NCBI GenBank assembly: GCA_002706685.1
Contig: PALV01000011.1
Location: 372,001 to 436,000 of the forward strand
DNA length: 64,000 nucleotides
DNA from: Gammaproteobacteria bacterium
GTDB lineage: Bacteria; Pseudomonadota; Gammaproteobacteria; Pseudomonadales; Pseudohongiellaceae
Direction: 5' to 3'
The notes under the pieces were generated by a model. It worked only from the letters and a program-made list of their open reading frames with translations, was not told where the DNA came from and did not search any database. This document shows positions 1 through 8,713 of the stretch, one piece after another. The translations under genes and the position numbers were made by a program. Each line of letters opens with the position of its first letter. Position 1 is the stretch's first letter.

Positions 1-1345
1 TCAGCTGATAGTCGCTGACCACGATCTGTTCGGATGATGTCACCGGACGTGGGCCGGATGGTTCCGGGTCACTGTTTTCGTTGACGCCAGGCAGGTGTCC
101 CTCCAGGTCGCGCTCAGAATAGATGCCGCGGCGTTCCAGGCTGCGTGTGACCAGTGCCTCATCAACACTGATATCAGGTTCGATGCCAAAGGCCTGAATG
201 GATCGGCCACTGGGTGTGAAATACAGCGATGTCGTCAGCTTGAGTGCACGCTCATTGTTGATTGGCAGCACAGACTGAACAGAGCCCTTGCCGAAACTGC
301 GGGTGCCCATGATCACGGCACGCCCCTGATCCTGCAGCGCGCCCGCTACAATCTCAGCTGCCGAGGCGGAACCGGTGTTGATCAGCACTACCAGAGGTAC
401 ACCCTGACTGGGGTCGCTGGCAGTGGCCTGATAGGTTTCGTTTGATTCATTCATGCGTCCTTCGGTGTAGACGATCTGACCGTCAGTCAGGAAGGCATCG
501 GCGACTGCCACCGAAGCTTCCAGAACGCCACCCGGGTTGTTACGAAGATCCAGTACCATGCCGTTCAACGGGCCACCATTGTTTTCAATCAGGGTCTCCA
601 GTGCTTCCACCACTTCCTCGCCAGTATTGACGCGGAACTGGGCGATACGCAGGTAGGCATAACCCGGTTCGAGCATCCGGTGCCGAACACTCTCTACCGA
701 AATCACCTCGCGTGTCAGGGTCAGGTCAATCGGCTCTGACTCGTCATTGCGCATCAGCGTCAGGTCAATGGTGGTACCTGGCTCGCCGCGCAGCATCTCA
801 ATGGCGTCGTTGACGATCATTTCACGCAACGGACGGCCGTCGATCTCGACGATCAGGTCTCCGGCCATGACTCCGGCCCGATCAGCCGGTGAGCCGTCCA
901 GAGGCGTGATCACCTTGATGTATCCATCCTCTTCGCCTACCTCTATACCGAGGCCACCAAACTGCCCTTCGGTGCTTTCCTGCAGTGAGTCGTAATCATT
1001 GGCATTCAGATAGGCGGAGTGCGGGTCGAGGCCAGCCAGCATGCCGCGTATGGCGTACTCAATCAGGGTCTGGTCATCGATTTCCTGCACATAAGCGCTG
1101 CGAATTGCCTCCAGTGCCTCGGCAAACATACGTACTTCGTTGATCGGCAGCGGTCTTGTGTCAGCGGTCGGCTGCCCTGCTTCCGGGTTGTCCATGACAG
1201 GCTGCGCAGATGTGGATACAGATGCTGTGGTGAGTATCAATCCCAGCAGTGCACCGAGCACGGAACCGGCTGAGCGCGTGACAGATCTTGCGGCACGCCT
1301 GTCTGTGACAGTTGCCGACGTATCATGGGAATCTAATGTGTTCAT
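1..1345 (-). CDS. ctpA: Carboxy-terminal processing protease (S41 family, CtpA/Prc type), 3' end cut by window
   Basis: Periplasmic serine protease that trims or degrades envelope proteins, often murein hydrolases or their regulators. I translated 448 codons from ATG 1345; the reading frame is open to the left edge, so the C-terminus is missing. In order: an N-terminal hydrophobic segment (residues about 30-47, export signal or anchor), the helical S41 N-domain, a PDZ domain (around GGLGIEV and AGDLIVEIDG), then the protease core. The catalytic pair is visible: the second Ser of GSASAAE and the Lys of SFGKGSVQ, 25 residues apart as in CtpB and Prc. The length without its end fits the 430-480 residue CtpA class rather than the long Prc. 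It lies 26 bp downstream of envC in the same direction; gpmI-envC-ctpA is a common gammaproteobacterial order, and linkage to a murein hydrolase activator suggests cell-wall turnover. Confidence 0.93.
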   Translation of the reverse strand, partial: MNTLDSHDTSATVTDRRAARSVTRSAGSVLGALLGLILTTASVSTSAQPVMDNPEAGQPTADTRPLPINEVRMFAEALEAIRSAYVQEIDDQTLIEYAIRGMLAGLDPHSAYLNANDYDSLQESTEGQFGGLGIEVGEEDGYIKVITPLDGSPADRAGVMAGDLIVEIDGRPLREMIVNDAIEMLRGEPGTTIDLTLMRNDESEPIDLTLTREVISVESVRHRMLEPGYAYLRIAQFRVNTGEEVVEALETLIENNGGPLNGMVLDLRNNPGGVLEASVAVADAFLTDGQIVYTEGRMNESNETYQATASDPSQGVPLVVLINTGSASAAEIVAGALQDQGRAVIMGTRSFGKGSVQSVLPINNERALKLTTSLYFTPSGRSIQAFGIEPDISVDEALVTRSLERRGIYSERDLEGHLPGVNENSDPEPSGPRPVTSSEQIVVSDYQL

Positions 1346-1371
1346 GAACTCTCCTCGTAGTGCTCAGCAGT

Positions 1372-2583
1372 TTAGCGCACTGTTTCAAGCCATTCGACCG
1401 GATTTAATGTCTGACTGTTGCGGCGGATCTCGAAATACAGGCCCGGCATGCCCATGCCCGCATCCGTTCCGGCGGTGCCGACCGGTTCGCCCCGGTTTAC
1501 CCAGTCGCCGCTTTGTTTGTTTAATGTCTGCTGGTGTGCGTACAGGCTGAGGTAGGCATTGCCGTGGTCGACGACAATCAGATTACCTGAGCCGCGCAGC
1601 CAGTCGGCGAACACAACACGTCCGGGGTGAATGGCGCGAACCGCAGAGCCTGCTTCAGCAGCAATGATGATGCCCTGACGCTGAAGGTTGCCATCACTGT
1701 AGCGATCGCCGTAGCGCGCCAGCAACTCACCCCGCACAGGCCAGGGCATGCTGCCGCGCGAGTCTGCAAATGGCATGAGATCTTCAGGCGCCGGGATATC
1801 TTCGACGATGCGATTGATCTCGTCGATCAGCTCCTGCAGCTCCTGGCGATCCTGCTGAAGTTGGCTGAGCTCATCGTCACGCTCAGCCAGTTGAGCATCC
1901 AGGCTGGCAATGATTTCCCGCCGTTGCTGTTGCGCCAGCGCCAGAGCACTCTGCCGGGTATTTAGCAGTTCCGACTGTTGGGTGATGGTCGCCTGTGCGG
2001 TGCTCAGTTCGTCCGAGTTGAAATCAATCTGTGAAAGGGTTTCGCGCCATTGCCTGATCTGTTCCAGTCGATCCTGGTTTATGTGCTCAAAATACACCAG
2101 CATGCGCTGGGTAGTAGCCGGATCCTGCTGGTTCAGCAAAAGTTTAAGCTGGCTGTCACTGCCTGCTTTGTAGGTGGCGCGCAATGCCTCGGCAATCTGC
2201 TGGCGCTGAGAGTCACTGCGCTGCAGCAACTCACGGCGCTGTGACTCCAGAGCGCGCAACTGACTGTCCAGGCTGGCAAGCTGCTGCTGGTTCTGGGCGA
2301 TCAGCTGCGACAGGTCTCGTGTTTCTGCGCCAAGACGATCCAGTTCACGCTCCTCGGCGGATCGTTGCTGCCGGGTCTCCGACACCCACTGCTCAATGGC
2401 TGAAATGGCATTGTCCAGCTCGATCAGCCGTGTCTGATTGCTGTCCTGAGCGATCACCGTTGTTGCAATAAACAGGCCGATCACAAAAACTGCGACGGCA
2501 ATACAGGCAGGAAGCCGCAGAGGTCGCTGCTGCCAGCCCGAGCCGGCAGGCCGATCCGCTGTCGCGTCCCACTCGATTGCCAT
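1372..2583 (-). CDS. envC: Murein hydrolase activator EnvC (degenerate LytM/M23 domain)
   Basis: Periplasmic activator of the division amidases AmiA/AmiB, recruited by FtsEX. The 403-residue protein has an N-terminal signal anchor (residues about 26-46), a long Gln/Arg-rich coiled coil (about 50-265) and a C-terminal LytM domain (about 285-400). The LytM domain is degenerate: where active M23 peptidases have HxH, this protein has GLYFEIRR, as in E. coli EnvC, so it should activate rather than cut. The start at 2583 lies 15 bp past the gpmI stop, so the two genes are probably co-transcribed. The family assignment rests on the coiled-coil plus degenerate LytM layout and on synteny with gpmI. 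Confidence 0.93.
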   Translation of the reverse strand: MAIEWDATADRPAGSGWQQRPLRLPACIAVAVFVIGLFIATTVIAQDSNQTRLIELDNAISAIEQWVSETRQQRSAEERELDRLGAETRDLSQLIAQNQQQLASLDSQLRALESQRRELLQRSDSQRQQIAEALRATYKAGSDSQLKLLLNQQDPATTQRMLVYFEHINQDRLEQIRQWRETLSQIDFNSDELSTAQATITQQSELLNTRQSALALAQQQRREIIASLDAQLAERDDELSQLQQDRQELQELIDEINRIVEDIPAPEDLMPFADSRGSMPWPVRGELLARYGDRYSDGNLQRQGIIIAAEAGSAVRAIHPGRVVFADWLRGSGNLIVVDHGNAYLSLYAHQQTLNKQSGDWVNRGEPVGTAGTDAGMGMPGLYFEIRRNSQTLNPVEWLETVR

Positions 2584-2598
2584 GAATTCAGTCCAGAT

Positions 2599-4155
2599 TC
2601 AGGGTGCCATCAGCACGTGGCCAGTCATTTCTGGCGGAACATCCAGATCCATCAGCTTGAGCATGGTAGGCGCGATGTCGGACAGCGCACCCTCCTGTGT
2701 GAAGCGCCACTCGCGCGGACCCACATAGACAAGAGGCACAGGGCCGGAGGTATGGGAGGTCAGTGCCTGGCCTGACTCTGGATCCAGCATCTGCTCGACA
2801 TTGCCATGGTCGGCGGTAATCAGCATTTGTCCGCCGGACGCGCGGATCGCCTCTACCAGGCGGCCCAGGCATTCATCCAGAGCCTCGACGGCCTTGACGG
2901 CAGCGTCGAAGTCGCCGGTGTGGCCAACCATGTCACCATTGGCGTAATTGCAGACGATGGCGTCGAATTTTTTATTGCGAATGGCCTCCACCAGCTTGTC
3001 AGTCACCTCCGGTGCGCTCATTTCAGGCTTCAGGTCATAGGTGGCCACGTCCGGCGAAGGGATCAGAATACGCTCTTCGCCATCGAAGGGCTCCTCGCGC
3101 CCGCCGCTGAAAAAGAAAGTGACATGCGCATATTTCTCGGTTTCGGCAATCCGCAGCTGACTGCGCTTCTGAGTCGCCAGGTACTCCCCCAGACTGTTGG
3201 TCAGTTTTTGCGGAGGGTAGGCGCATGCTGCAAATTCATTCAGGTCAGCAGAGTATTCAGTCAGCATCACAAAGGCGCCGAGCGTGGGTTGGGCTTTGCG
3301 CACAAAACCGTCAAAGCCCGGATCGACCAGTGCGTTAGCCAGCTGACGGGCACGGTCGGCACGAAAATTCATGAACACCACCGCATCACCATCGGCAATT
3401 GCTACCGGGCTTTCTCCCTCGGCAGCAATGGCAGTGGCCTGCACGAACTCATCGTCTTCATCGCGCGCGTAAGCATCTGCCAGTGCCTGTTCGGCAGTGG
3501 GAGCAACGAATTTGCCCAGGCCTGCCGTGATGAGGTTGTAGGCGGTCATCATACGGTCCCAGCGTTTGTCACGGTCCATGGCGAAATAACGGCCGACAAC
3601 AGACACGATGCGGCCCAGACCCGTGTTGCGCAGCGCGGCATCCGCTTTTTGAATGGATGTCAGGGCGCTGCGTGGCGGCATGTCACGTCCATCAAGGAAG
3701 GCGTGGAGATAAATGCGCTTGACGCCTTTCTGCTCGGCCAGTCTGATCATGGCCAGGATGTGGTCTTCGTGGGAGTGAATGCCGCCTGGCGACAGCAGTC
3801 CCATGATGTGCAGGGCGCGGTCTGTGTCAGCGGCTTTTTGGGCAGCTGCGCAAAGTGCCTTGTTGTCGTAAAAGCCCCCGTCAGCGATGTCCTTGTCGAT
3901 CATGGTCAGGCTTTGATACACCACCCGTCCGGCACCCAGGTTCATGTGCCCAACTTCAGAGTTGCCCATCTGGCCGCCAGGCAAACCAACGTCTATTCCT
4001 GAGGTCTTGATCAGGGTGTGAGGGCAGTGCTGCCACAGTGAGTCCCAGACAGGGGTGTTGGCGGCAGCGATGGCGTTGGAGTCAGTTTCCTCCCGATAAC
4101 CCCACCCATCCAGAATAAGCAGCAGGGTGGCGGGGCGATTGGTGGTGTTGGTCAT
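2599..4155 (-). CDS. gpmI: 2,3-bisphosphoglycerate-independent phosphoglycerate mutase
   Basis: Cytosolic glycolytic and gluconeogenic enzyme interconverting 3- and 2-phosphoglycerate with two Mn ions. The N-terminal [11 protein letters not shown] supplies metal ligands, and [14 protein letters not shown] holds the phosphoserine nucleophile. The insertion domain with [11 protein letters not shown] and the C-terminal ADHGNVEQM metal site are both present. I chose ATG 4155 (518 residues) because AAGGA lies 9 nt upstream and MTNTTNRP leads directly into the conserved domain; the frame is open 17 codons further upstream to 4206, but that extension is not family-like. First gene of the gpmI-envC-ctpA group, divergent from the rhodanese gene at 4295. 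Confidence 0.96.
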   Translation of the reverse strand: MTNTTNRPATLLLILDGWGYREETDSNAIAAANTPVWDSLWQHCPHTLIKTSGIDVGLPGGQMGNSEVGHMNLGAGRVVYQSLTMIDKDIADGGFYDNKALCAAAQKAADTDRALHIMGLLSPGGIHSHEDHILAMIRLAEQKGVKRIYLHAFLDGRDMPPRSALTSIQKADAALRNTGLGRIVSVVGRYFAMDRDKRWDRMMTAYNLITAGLGKFVAPTAEQALADAYARDEDDEFVQATAIAAEGESPVAIADGDAVVFMNFRADRARQLANALVDPGFDGFVRKAQPTLGAFVMLTEYSADLNEFAACAYPPQKLTNSLGEYLATQKRSQLRIAETEKYAHVTFFFSGGREEPFDGEERILIPSPDVATYDLKPEMSAPEVTDKLVEAIRNKKFDAIVCNYANGDMVGHTGDFDAAVKAVEALDECLGRLVEAIRASGGQMLITADHGNVEQMLDPESGQALTSHTSGPVPLVYVGPREWRFTQEGALSDIAPTMLKLMDLDVPPEMTGHVLMAP

Positions 4156-4294
4156 TGCTGTAGTCCTTGTGGTCTCTAGTCTGTAGCAGGTCATTGACTG
4201 CGCCATTATCGCGGAACCGAGGCAAAAGTACCAATAGACATAAGGCCCGTGTATACTTCGCGGCTTGGTAGATTAGAGTAACGGGCTTGAAGGC

Positions 4295-4714
4295 ATGGCA
4301 CAGTTTATCGAATTCGTGGGCAATCACTGGATGCTGTCAGGGTTGTGGGTGGCGCTGTTAGTGGCGTTCCTGTTCCACCGCAGTAAAACCAATGCGCGCG
4401 CGGTTGGCACTCAGGAAGCTGTCATGCTGGTAAACAGAAAAGATGGTGTGATGCTGGATATCCGTGATAAAAAGGAATTTGACGCAGGACACATCGTCGA
4501 TTCGATCCATATTCCCGCCAACAAGCTTTCAGAGCGATTGGCTGAGCTTGAAAAGTATAAATCCCGTCCCATTATTGTTGTATGCAAGCTGGGGCAGCAT
4601 TCCGCCGACAGTTGCAAGATCCTGTCGAATGCAGGGTTTGATCAGGTCGTCAGGCTGCGCGGTGGTATGGCAGAGTGGCGTGGTCAAAACCTGCCAGTCG
4701 TGCAGAAAAAGTAG
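4295..4714 (+). CDS. Membrane-anchored rhodanese-like sulfurtransferase (YibN type)
   Basis: Single-domain rhodanese of 139 residues with one N-terminal membrane segment (about residues 12-28) and a cytosolic or periplasmic rhodanese domain from about residue 40. The active-site loop contains Cys in VVCKLGQHS, and LDIRDKKEFDAGHI is the conserved first half. AAGG lies just before the ATG. The position between gpmI (divergent) and secB matches E. coli yibN, but the grxC gene that usually sits between yibN and secB is absent here. Substrate unknown. Confidence 0.85.
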   Translation: MAQFIEFVGNHWMLSGLWVALLVAFLFHRSKTNARAVGTQEAVMLVNRKDGVMLDIRDKKEFDAGHIVDSIHIPANKLSERLAELEKYKSRPIIVVCKLGQHSADSCKILSNAGFDQVVRLRGGMAEWRGQNLPVVQKK

Positions 4715-4791
4715 CACGAAACTCTACTTTACAAGTTAATTTACGCTAACAGCGTACTTCACAAACAGACAGCAAGAGAGATAGTTAGATC

Positions 4792-5319
4792 ATGGCAGAG
4801 AACGAAAACAACCAGAATGGAAACGGCCAGGCAGCTTCACAATCAGCACAGCAGGCTGGTCAAGAAGGTCAACAGGGACCAATGTTCGCGCTGCAGCGCA
4901 TTTACCTGAAGGATTCATCATTCGAATCCCCCAAGACGCCGGAAGTATTCCGCAGCCAGTGGGCTCCGAAGATCACTTTCAACCTGAACACCAGCAACAG
5001 CAAGATCGCTGACGGCGTTTACGACGTAGTCCTGAAGCTGACTATCGAAGCCAAGCAGGACGACAATATTGCCTTCCTAGTGGAAGTGCAGCAGGCCGGT
5101 ATTTTTACCTGCAATGGTTTTGCAGAAGCAGATCTGGAGCGCGTTCTGGCAACAGTATGCCCGAACATCCTGTTCCCATACGCTCGTGAAACCATTGATG
5201 CGCTGGTAACCCGCGGCAGCTTCCCGGCCGTCATGCTGGCTCCGGTCAACTTTGATGCAGTATATGCGCAGTCCAAGGCGCAGCAGCAAGGTCAGAGCGG
5301 CGAACAGCCCGCTAGCTAA
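4792..5319 (+). CDS. secB: Protein-export chaperone SecB
   Basis: Homotetrameric cytosolic chaperone that keeps preproteins unfolded and hands them to SecA. The 175-residue protein has a normal SecB core from about residue 32 (FALQRIYLKDSSFESP) to about 163. The core includes the conserved CNGFAEADLERVL and the FPYARETIDALVTRGSFP segment. It carries a roughly 30-residue Asn/Gln-rich N-terminal extension and a Gln-rich C-terminal tail, so it is about 20 residues longer than E. coli SecB. Weak Shine-Dalgarno (AGAGAG), 77 bp after the rhodanese gene. Confidence 0.96.
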   Translation: MAENENNQNGNGQAASQSAQQAGQEGQQGPMFALQRIYLKDSSFESPKTPEVFRSQWAPKITFNLNTSNSKIADGVYDVVLKLTIEAKQDDNIAFLVEVQQAGIFTCNGFAEADLERVLATVCPNILFPYARETIDALVTRGSFPAVMLAPVNFDAVYAQSKAQQQGQSGEQPAS

Positions 5320-5333
5320 TTAGCGCCGAATCC

Positions 5334-5365
5334 GCCTGTCGGTCTCGATTGCGGGGGCGACAGGC
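5334..5365 (+). terminator. Hairpin after secB
   Basis: GCCTGTCG at 5334-5341 and CGACAGGC at 5358-5365 form an 8-bp perfect stem with a 16-nt loop just after the secB stop. No T-run follows, so intrinsic termination is uncertain; it lies between the convergent secB and trmL genes. Confidence 0.35.
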
Positions 5366-5437
5366 AAGTCCGCTAAACTCTGCAATTCCCCGTCATTTGT
5401 TGATCTTTCGTGACTTTTATCGTGATTTCGCGAGAAT

Positions 5438-5914
5438 TTAGAGCAAATCCGGGAACTCATTTTGTCTGAATGCTTCGTACAGGGCGATCGCCACTGTATT
5501 GGACAGGTTCAGGCTTCGGCTGTTGCTTTGCATGGGCAGGCGCAGTTTCTGGTTGACCGGCAGTTTTTCCAGTAAGTCAGCCGGTAATCCACGGGTTTCA
5601 GGTCCAAACAGCAGACCATCGCCCGCACGAAATACTGCTTGATGGTAGTGCTTACTGCCCTTGGTCGTGAAGCCATACAGCACGTTGTCTGGATGGTGTG
5701 TCTGGAAATGCTGTTGAAACGACGGCCAGTCTGGCCAGCGGGTCACCTGACTGAGCTCGTGATAATCGAGGCCGGCTCTGCGTACTTTCTTTTCATCCAG
5801 GTCAAAGCCCAGGGGCTCGATCAGATGCAGCGATGCGCCCGTGTTTGCGATGAGTCGAATGATATTGCCGGTGTTTGGGGGGATTTCAGGTTGATACAGG
5901 ATTATTTGAAACAC
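5438..5914 (-). CDS. trmL: tRNA (cytidine/uridine-34-2'-O)-methyltransferase TrmL (SPOUT)
   Basis: Dimeric SPOUT methyltransferase that methylates the ribose of the wobble base in tRNA-Leu isoacceptors using SAM. At 158 residues it matches E. coli TrmL (157). The three knot motifs are present: PNTGNIIRLIAN near residue 15, LFGPETRGLP near residue 100, and SNSRSLNLSN near residue 130. The minimal length, without an extra RNA-binding domain, separates it from TrmH and TrmJ. It is convergent with secB and divergent from the pilus locus. Confidence 0.95.
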   Translation of the reverse strand: MFQIILYQPEIPPNTGNIIRLIANTGASLHLIEPLGFDLDEKKVRRAGLDYHELSQVTRWPDWPSFQQHFQTHHPDNVLYGFTTKGSKHYHQAVFRAGDGLLFGPETRGLPADLLEKLPVNQKLRLPMQSNSRSLNLSNTVAIALYEAFRQNEFPDLL

Positions 5915-5988
5915 TGTCGCTCACTACCGTGCAAAAACGTCCCCAAATATACCCATGAAGCAAGCTTTTTACTATAGAAATTGGTAGT

Positions 5989-6017
5989 TTGACGCTTATA
6001 ATTCAACATATTATTAA
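5989..6017 (+). promoter_or_regulatory. Candidate sigma-70 promoter for the MSHA pilus locus
   Basis: TTGACG (5989-5994), a 17-bp spacer and TATTAA (6012-6017) precede mshI by about 50 bp in an AT-rich stretch. This is the best match in the 150-bp trmL-mshI gap. A TATAAT at 5997-6002 is closer to consensus but has no -35 partner at the right distance. Confidence 0.5.
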
Positions 6018-6065
6018 ATTGGCCGTCATAGTAGCTTGTAAGCTGAAAATCGGTCATCTGAGGTT

Positions 6066-7010
6066 GTGGTAGTGCTGAAATGGTTTGGACGCAAAAATCG
6101 GGTCGATGGCCTGGTGGGTTTGTCGATCAATGATCGGCGAATCTCGCTTGCTCATATCGCCCGGCGTCGGGATGAATTGTCACTGGAGCATTGCATTCAG
6201 CACGAACTGGCGCAGCAGAGTCTGCGGGACGGGCTGGTTCAGCTCGTCGATGAGCACCGTCTTGCCGGGGCCGATACCAATCTGGTGCTGGCGCCGGCTG
6301 ACTACAGCGTCTTTCTGGTCGACATGCCTCAGGTAGAAGAGGCCGAAGTAGCCGCCGCAGTCCGCTGGAAGATCAAGGACCTGCTGGATATGCCGGTCGA
6401 AGAGGCTGTCATCGACGTGTTTCCATTGCCCGACGATGCTTTTCAGGCGCGCAAGCAGATGGTCTACGCGGTAGCTGCGAACCGGCCAAAACTGGAGCAG
6501 TCAATTGAAGTGGTTGAGCGTAGCGGTCTGTCGCTCAGCAGTATCGATATACCGGAAATGGCGATGCGCAATGTGACAGCGCAGTTCAGCGACGACAGTA
6601 ATGGCCTGGCGTTTATTGCCTTGAAGGCCAGTGGCAGCATGATGAACGTGACCAGGAACGGCGAGTTGTACCTGACCCGCAAGATCAACACTCAGGTTGG
6701 GCCCGATGCCCTGCTTGAGGCAGACTGGGAGATGGTTCGTGACCGGCTGGCCCTGGAGATACAACGCTCGCTGGATTATTTTGAAAGTCAGATGGGGCAG
6801 AGTCCGATTACCCAGATCATGATCGCGCCGCGCCAGAAAGACACCGAGTCCATGATGAACTCGCTGGCGGATGCGCTGGCATCACCGGTGGGCATGCTGG
6901 ATTTTTACAATGATCTGGACGCACCATCAGATGTGACTAACGAAACCAAGGGTGCCTGCATGATGGCGATCGGTGCAGCACTCAGAACAGACGGCGCGGG
7001 GAGCGCATAA
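6066..7010 (+). CDS. mshI: MSHA biogenesis protein MshI (PilM-like actin-fold ATPase)
   Basis: Cytoplasmic actin-like component of the pilus inner-membrane platform, equivalent to PilM/GspL. About 314 residues, with no signal peptide. The start is a GTG: either 6066, or GTG 6072, which has GAGG about 9 nt upstream and may be the true start. The N-terminus (LKWFGRKNRVDGLVGLSI) and the middle part with KDLLDMPVEEAVIDVFPL are typical of MshI. It opens the operon and is followed 2 bp later by the PilN-like gene. Identity rests on the ordered series of msh homologues downstream. Confidence 0.88.
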   Translation: MVVLKWFGRKNRVDGLVGLSINDRRISLAHIARRRDELSLEHCIQHELAQQSLRDGLVQLVDEHRLAGADTNLVLAPADYSVFLVDMPQVEEAEVAAAVRWKIKDLLDMPVEEAVIDVFPLPDDAFQARKQMVYAVAANRPKLEQSIEVVERSGLSLSSIDIPEMAMRNVTAQFSDDSNGLAFIALKASGSMMNVTRNGELYLTRKINTQVGPDALLEADWEMVRDRLALEIQRSLDYFESQMGQSPITQIMIAPRQKDTESMMNSLADALASPVGMLDFYNDLDAPSDVTNETKGACMMAIGAALRTDGAGSA

Positions 7011-7012
7011 GC

Positions 7013-7618
7013 TTGGCTACTGTGAATCAGCAAATCAATCTGTACCTGCCGGAGCTGCGGCCGCGGCGCGACCTGGTGACCGCTGCGCGCGCGGTGCAGG
7101 TGCTGGGTGTGTTGCTGGGTCTGGCGTTACTCATATTGCTGGTGCAGTGGTGGCAGACTGGTTTGAACCAGAATCGGCTGGCAGAGGTCGAGCAGGCCCT
7201 TCAGGAGCAAACCGCACGAACTGAGCAACTGGAGCGAGAGGTCGCCGCGCGCGCGACCGACCAGGCCCTGGTGCGTGAGATGAATACCCGGGAGTTGCGC
7301 GTGCAGCAGGCGCGAGAACTTTATGATTTCATGCAGGGTACAACGCTCGGCAACCTTGTTGGCTATTCCCAGCACTTGAAGGATCTGTCCCGCGCGTCAT
7401 TCACTGGTCTGTGGCTGCAGGAGTTTCGTATCGTGGGCAACGCAGATAATGTGATGATTCGCGGGGTTGCCTTGGAGCCGGCCATGCTGCCTGACTACGT
7501 AGGGCGTCTCAGTGGCGGGAACAGTGCCATCGCCACCAGGCGATTTAACCGTCTGATCAGTGCGCGTGATGAAACGCAGCAATCCCTCTACGAATTTACG
7601 CTGGAGGCTGGCGAGTGA
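7013..7618 (+). CDS. mshI2: PilN-like MSHA biogenesis protein (MshI2)
   Basis: Inner-membrane platform protein expected to bind MshI through its N-terminal tail. The first residues, MATVNQQINLYLPELRPRR, match the PilN/MshI2 tail that docks on PilM. One membrane span follows (about residues 28-47), then a coiled coil and a periplasmic ferredoxin-like domain, 201 residues in all. The start codon is TTG at 7013, right after the mshI stop; no ATG could replace it without losing the docking tail. The last 4 bases overlap the next gene. Confidence 0.85.
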   Translation: MATVNQQINLYLPELRPRRDLVTAARAVQVLGVLLGLALLILLVQWWQTGLNQNRLAEVEQALQEQTARTEQLEREVAARATDQALVREMNTRELRVQQARELYDFMQGTTLGNLVGYSQHLKDLSRASFTGLWLQEFRIVGNADNVMIRGVALEPAMLPDYVGRLSGGNSAIATRRFNRLISARDETQQSLYEFTLEAGE

Positions 7619-8316
7619 CTCTGAAGCGACGTCTACAGATGGCTGGCGAGTCGTTCGACCAGCGCCCGGCTGCAGAGAAAACTATCCTCGCTGTGCTCGG
7701 CATTGGCGTATTGATATGGCTGTATCTGATTTTTGTGTTCGAGCCAATGGATAGTGCCCGCGAACAGGCGGCTAATGATCTCATGGTCAGAGAGGCGCGT
7801 CTGGTCACCATGCAGCAGCGTGAACGGACCGCTGTGATCATGGGTAATGAAGATCCCAATGAGGCGGTCCGGGTGCGTATCGAGCGCGCCATGGCAAATC
7901 AGAGCCAGCTGCAGCAGCAGATCGAGAGCCTGGCTGGGAATCTGGTAACGCCACAATCCATGACGAGGTTGTTGACCTCGATGCTGGAGAGTCGGGAAGG
8001 CCTGGAATTGATTCGGGTAGAAAACCAGATGCCGATCCCGATGCGTAATTCAACCGAGTCAGGAGCTGGCGCGCAAGCCGCAGTAGCAGAGGGCGAGGCT
8101 GATGAAGTTGAACGACAACAGGTATACAAGCATGTGCTGCGACTTGAGCTCGAAGGTGATTATTTGAGCCTGATCAGCTACCTGCGCAGTGTCGAAGCAT
8201 TCTCGGAGCGGTTTTTCTGGGATGAGTTGCATTTTGTACAGACCACCTGGCCCAATGCGCGAATTACGCTGCAGCTGCATACACTGAGCGCAGAGGAGGG
8301 CTTTGTTGGTGTTTGA
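7615..8316 (+). CDS. mshJ: MSHA biogenesis protein MshJ (PilO-like)
   Basis: PilO/GspM-type platform protein pairing with the PilN-like subunit in the periplasm. 233 residues: short cytosolic N-terminus, one membrane span (about residues 24-43), coiled coil (about 45-110) and a C-terminal alpha/beta domain. The GTG start at 7615 overlaps the stop of the preceding gene (GTGA), a sign of translational coupling. Function is inferred from topology and position. Confidence 0.85.
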   Translation: MTLKRRLQMAGESFDQRPAAEKTILAVLGIGVLIWLYLIFVFEPMDSAREQAANDLMVREARLVTMQQRERTAVIMGNEDPNEAVRVRIERAMANQSQLQQQIESLAGNLVTPQSMTRLLTSMLESREGLELIRVENQMPIPMRNSTESGAGAQAAVAEGEADEVERQQVYKHVLRLELEGDYLSLISYLRSVEAFSERFFWDELHFVQTTWPNARITLQLHTLSAEEGFVGV

Positions 8317-8713
8317 GTTATACGGATTTACTATGGTTTCAGTCCGCTCAGCGGCTACCATCGCAGGCTTGGTGCTGTCCGCTGCCGTTTCAGCCCAGAC
8401 GCTGACAATAGACGGAGAAGTGTTCCGCGACCCCACTCAGCCACCAAACCGGGTTGCCGTGCAGGCCGTTGAGGTCCTTGATGCTGGTGGTCCGGAAATA
8501 GCCATCAACAACACCAACTATGTAGTCAGTTTTGTCAGAACCGGTGGGAGTAGACCGATTGCGGTAATCAATGACCGTCAACTGACAATAGGTGATAATG
8601 TTGACGGCGCCGAGATTGTGGATATAAGAAACGGAGAAGTTGTGTTGTCGGCCGCAGGCAGAGACTATGTGCTGACAGCCTTTACGCGCTCAATCAGGGA
8701 GCCGGTTGAATGA
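8309..8713 (+). CDS. mshK: MSHA biogenesis protein MshK (PilP-like)
   Basis: Small periplasmic protein linking the inner-membrane platform to the secretin, like PilP. It has an N-terminal hydrophobic signal (VRSAATIAGLVLSAAVSAQ) and then the typical FRDPTQPP and a small beta domain of the PilP/GspC kind (INDRQLTIGDNVDGAEIVDI). I chose GTG 8309 because GGAGGG lies about 9 nt upstream; TTG 8303, TTG 8306 and ATG 8333 are in the same frame and also possible. The start overlaps the end of mshJ, and the stop overlaps the mshL start. Confidence 0.82.
   Translation: MFELYGFTMVSVRSAATIAGLVLSAAVSAQTLTIDGEVFRDPTQPPNRVAVQAVEVLDAGGPEIAINNTNYVVSFVRTGGSRPIAVINDRQLTIGDNVDGAEIVDIRNGEVVLSAAGRDYVLTAFTRSIREPVE

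Noticed and set aside
2806..4002. 398-codon plus-strand open frame antisense to gpmI
   Set aside because: Shadow of gpmI; no family motif, and the real gene on the other strand is clear.
5997..6002. TATAAT as the -10 for mshI
   Set aside because: No -35 at 16-18 bp upstream; the overlapping TTGACG-17-TATTAA is a better pair.
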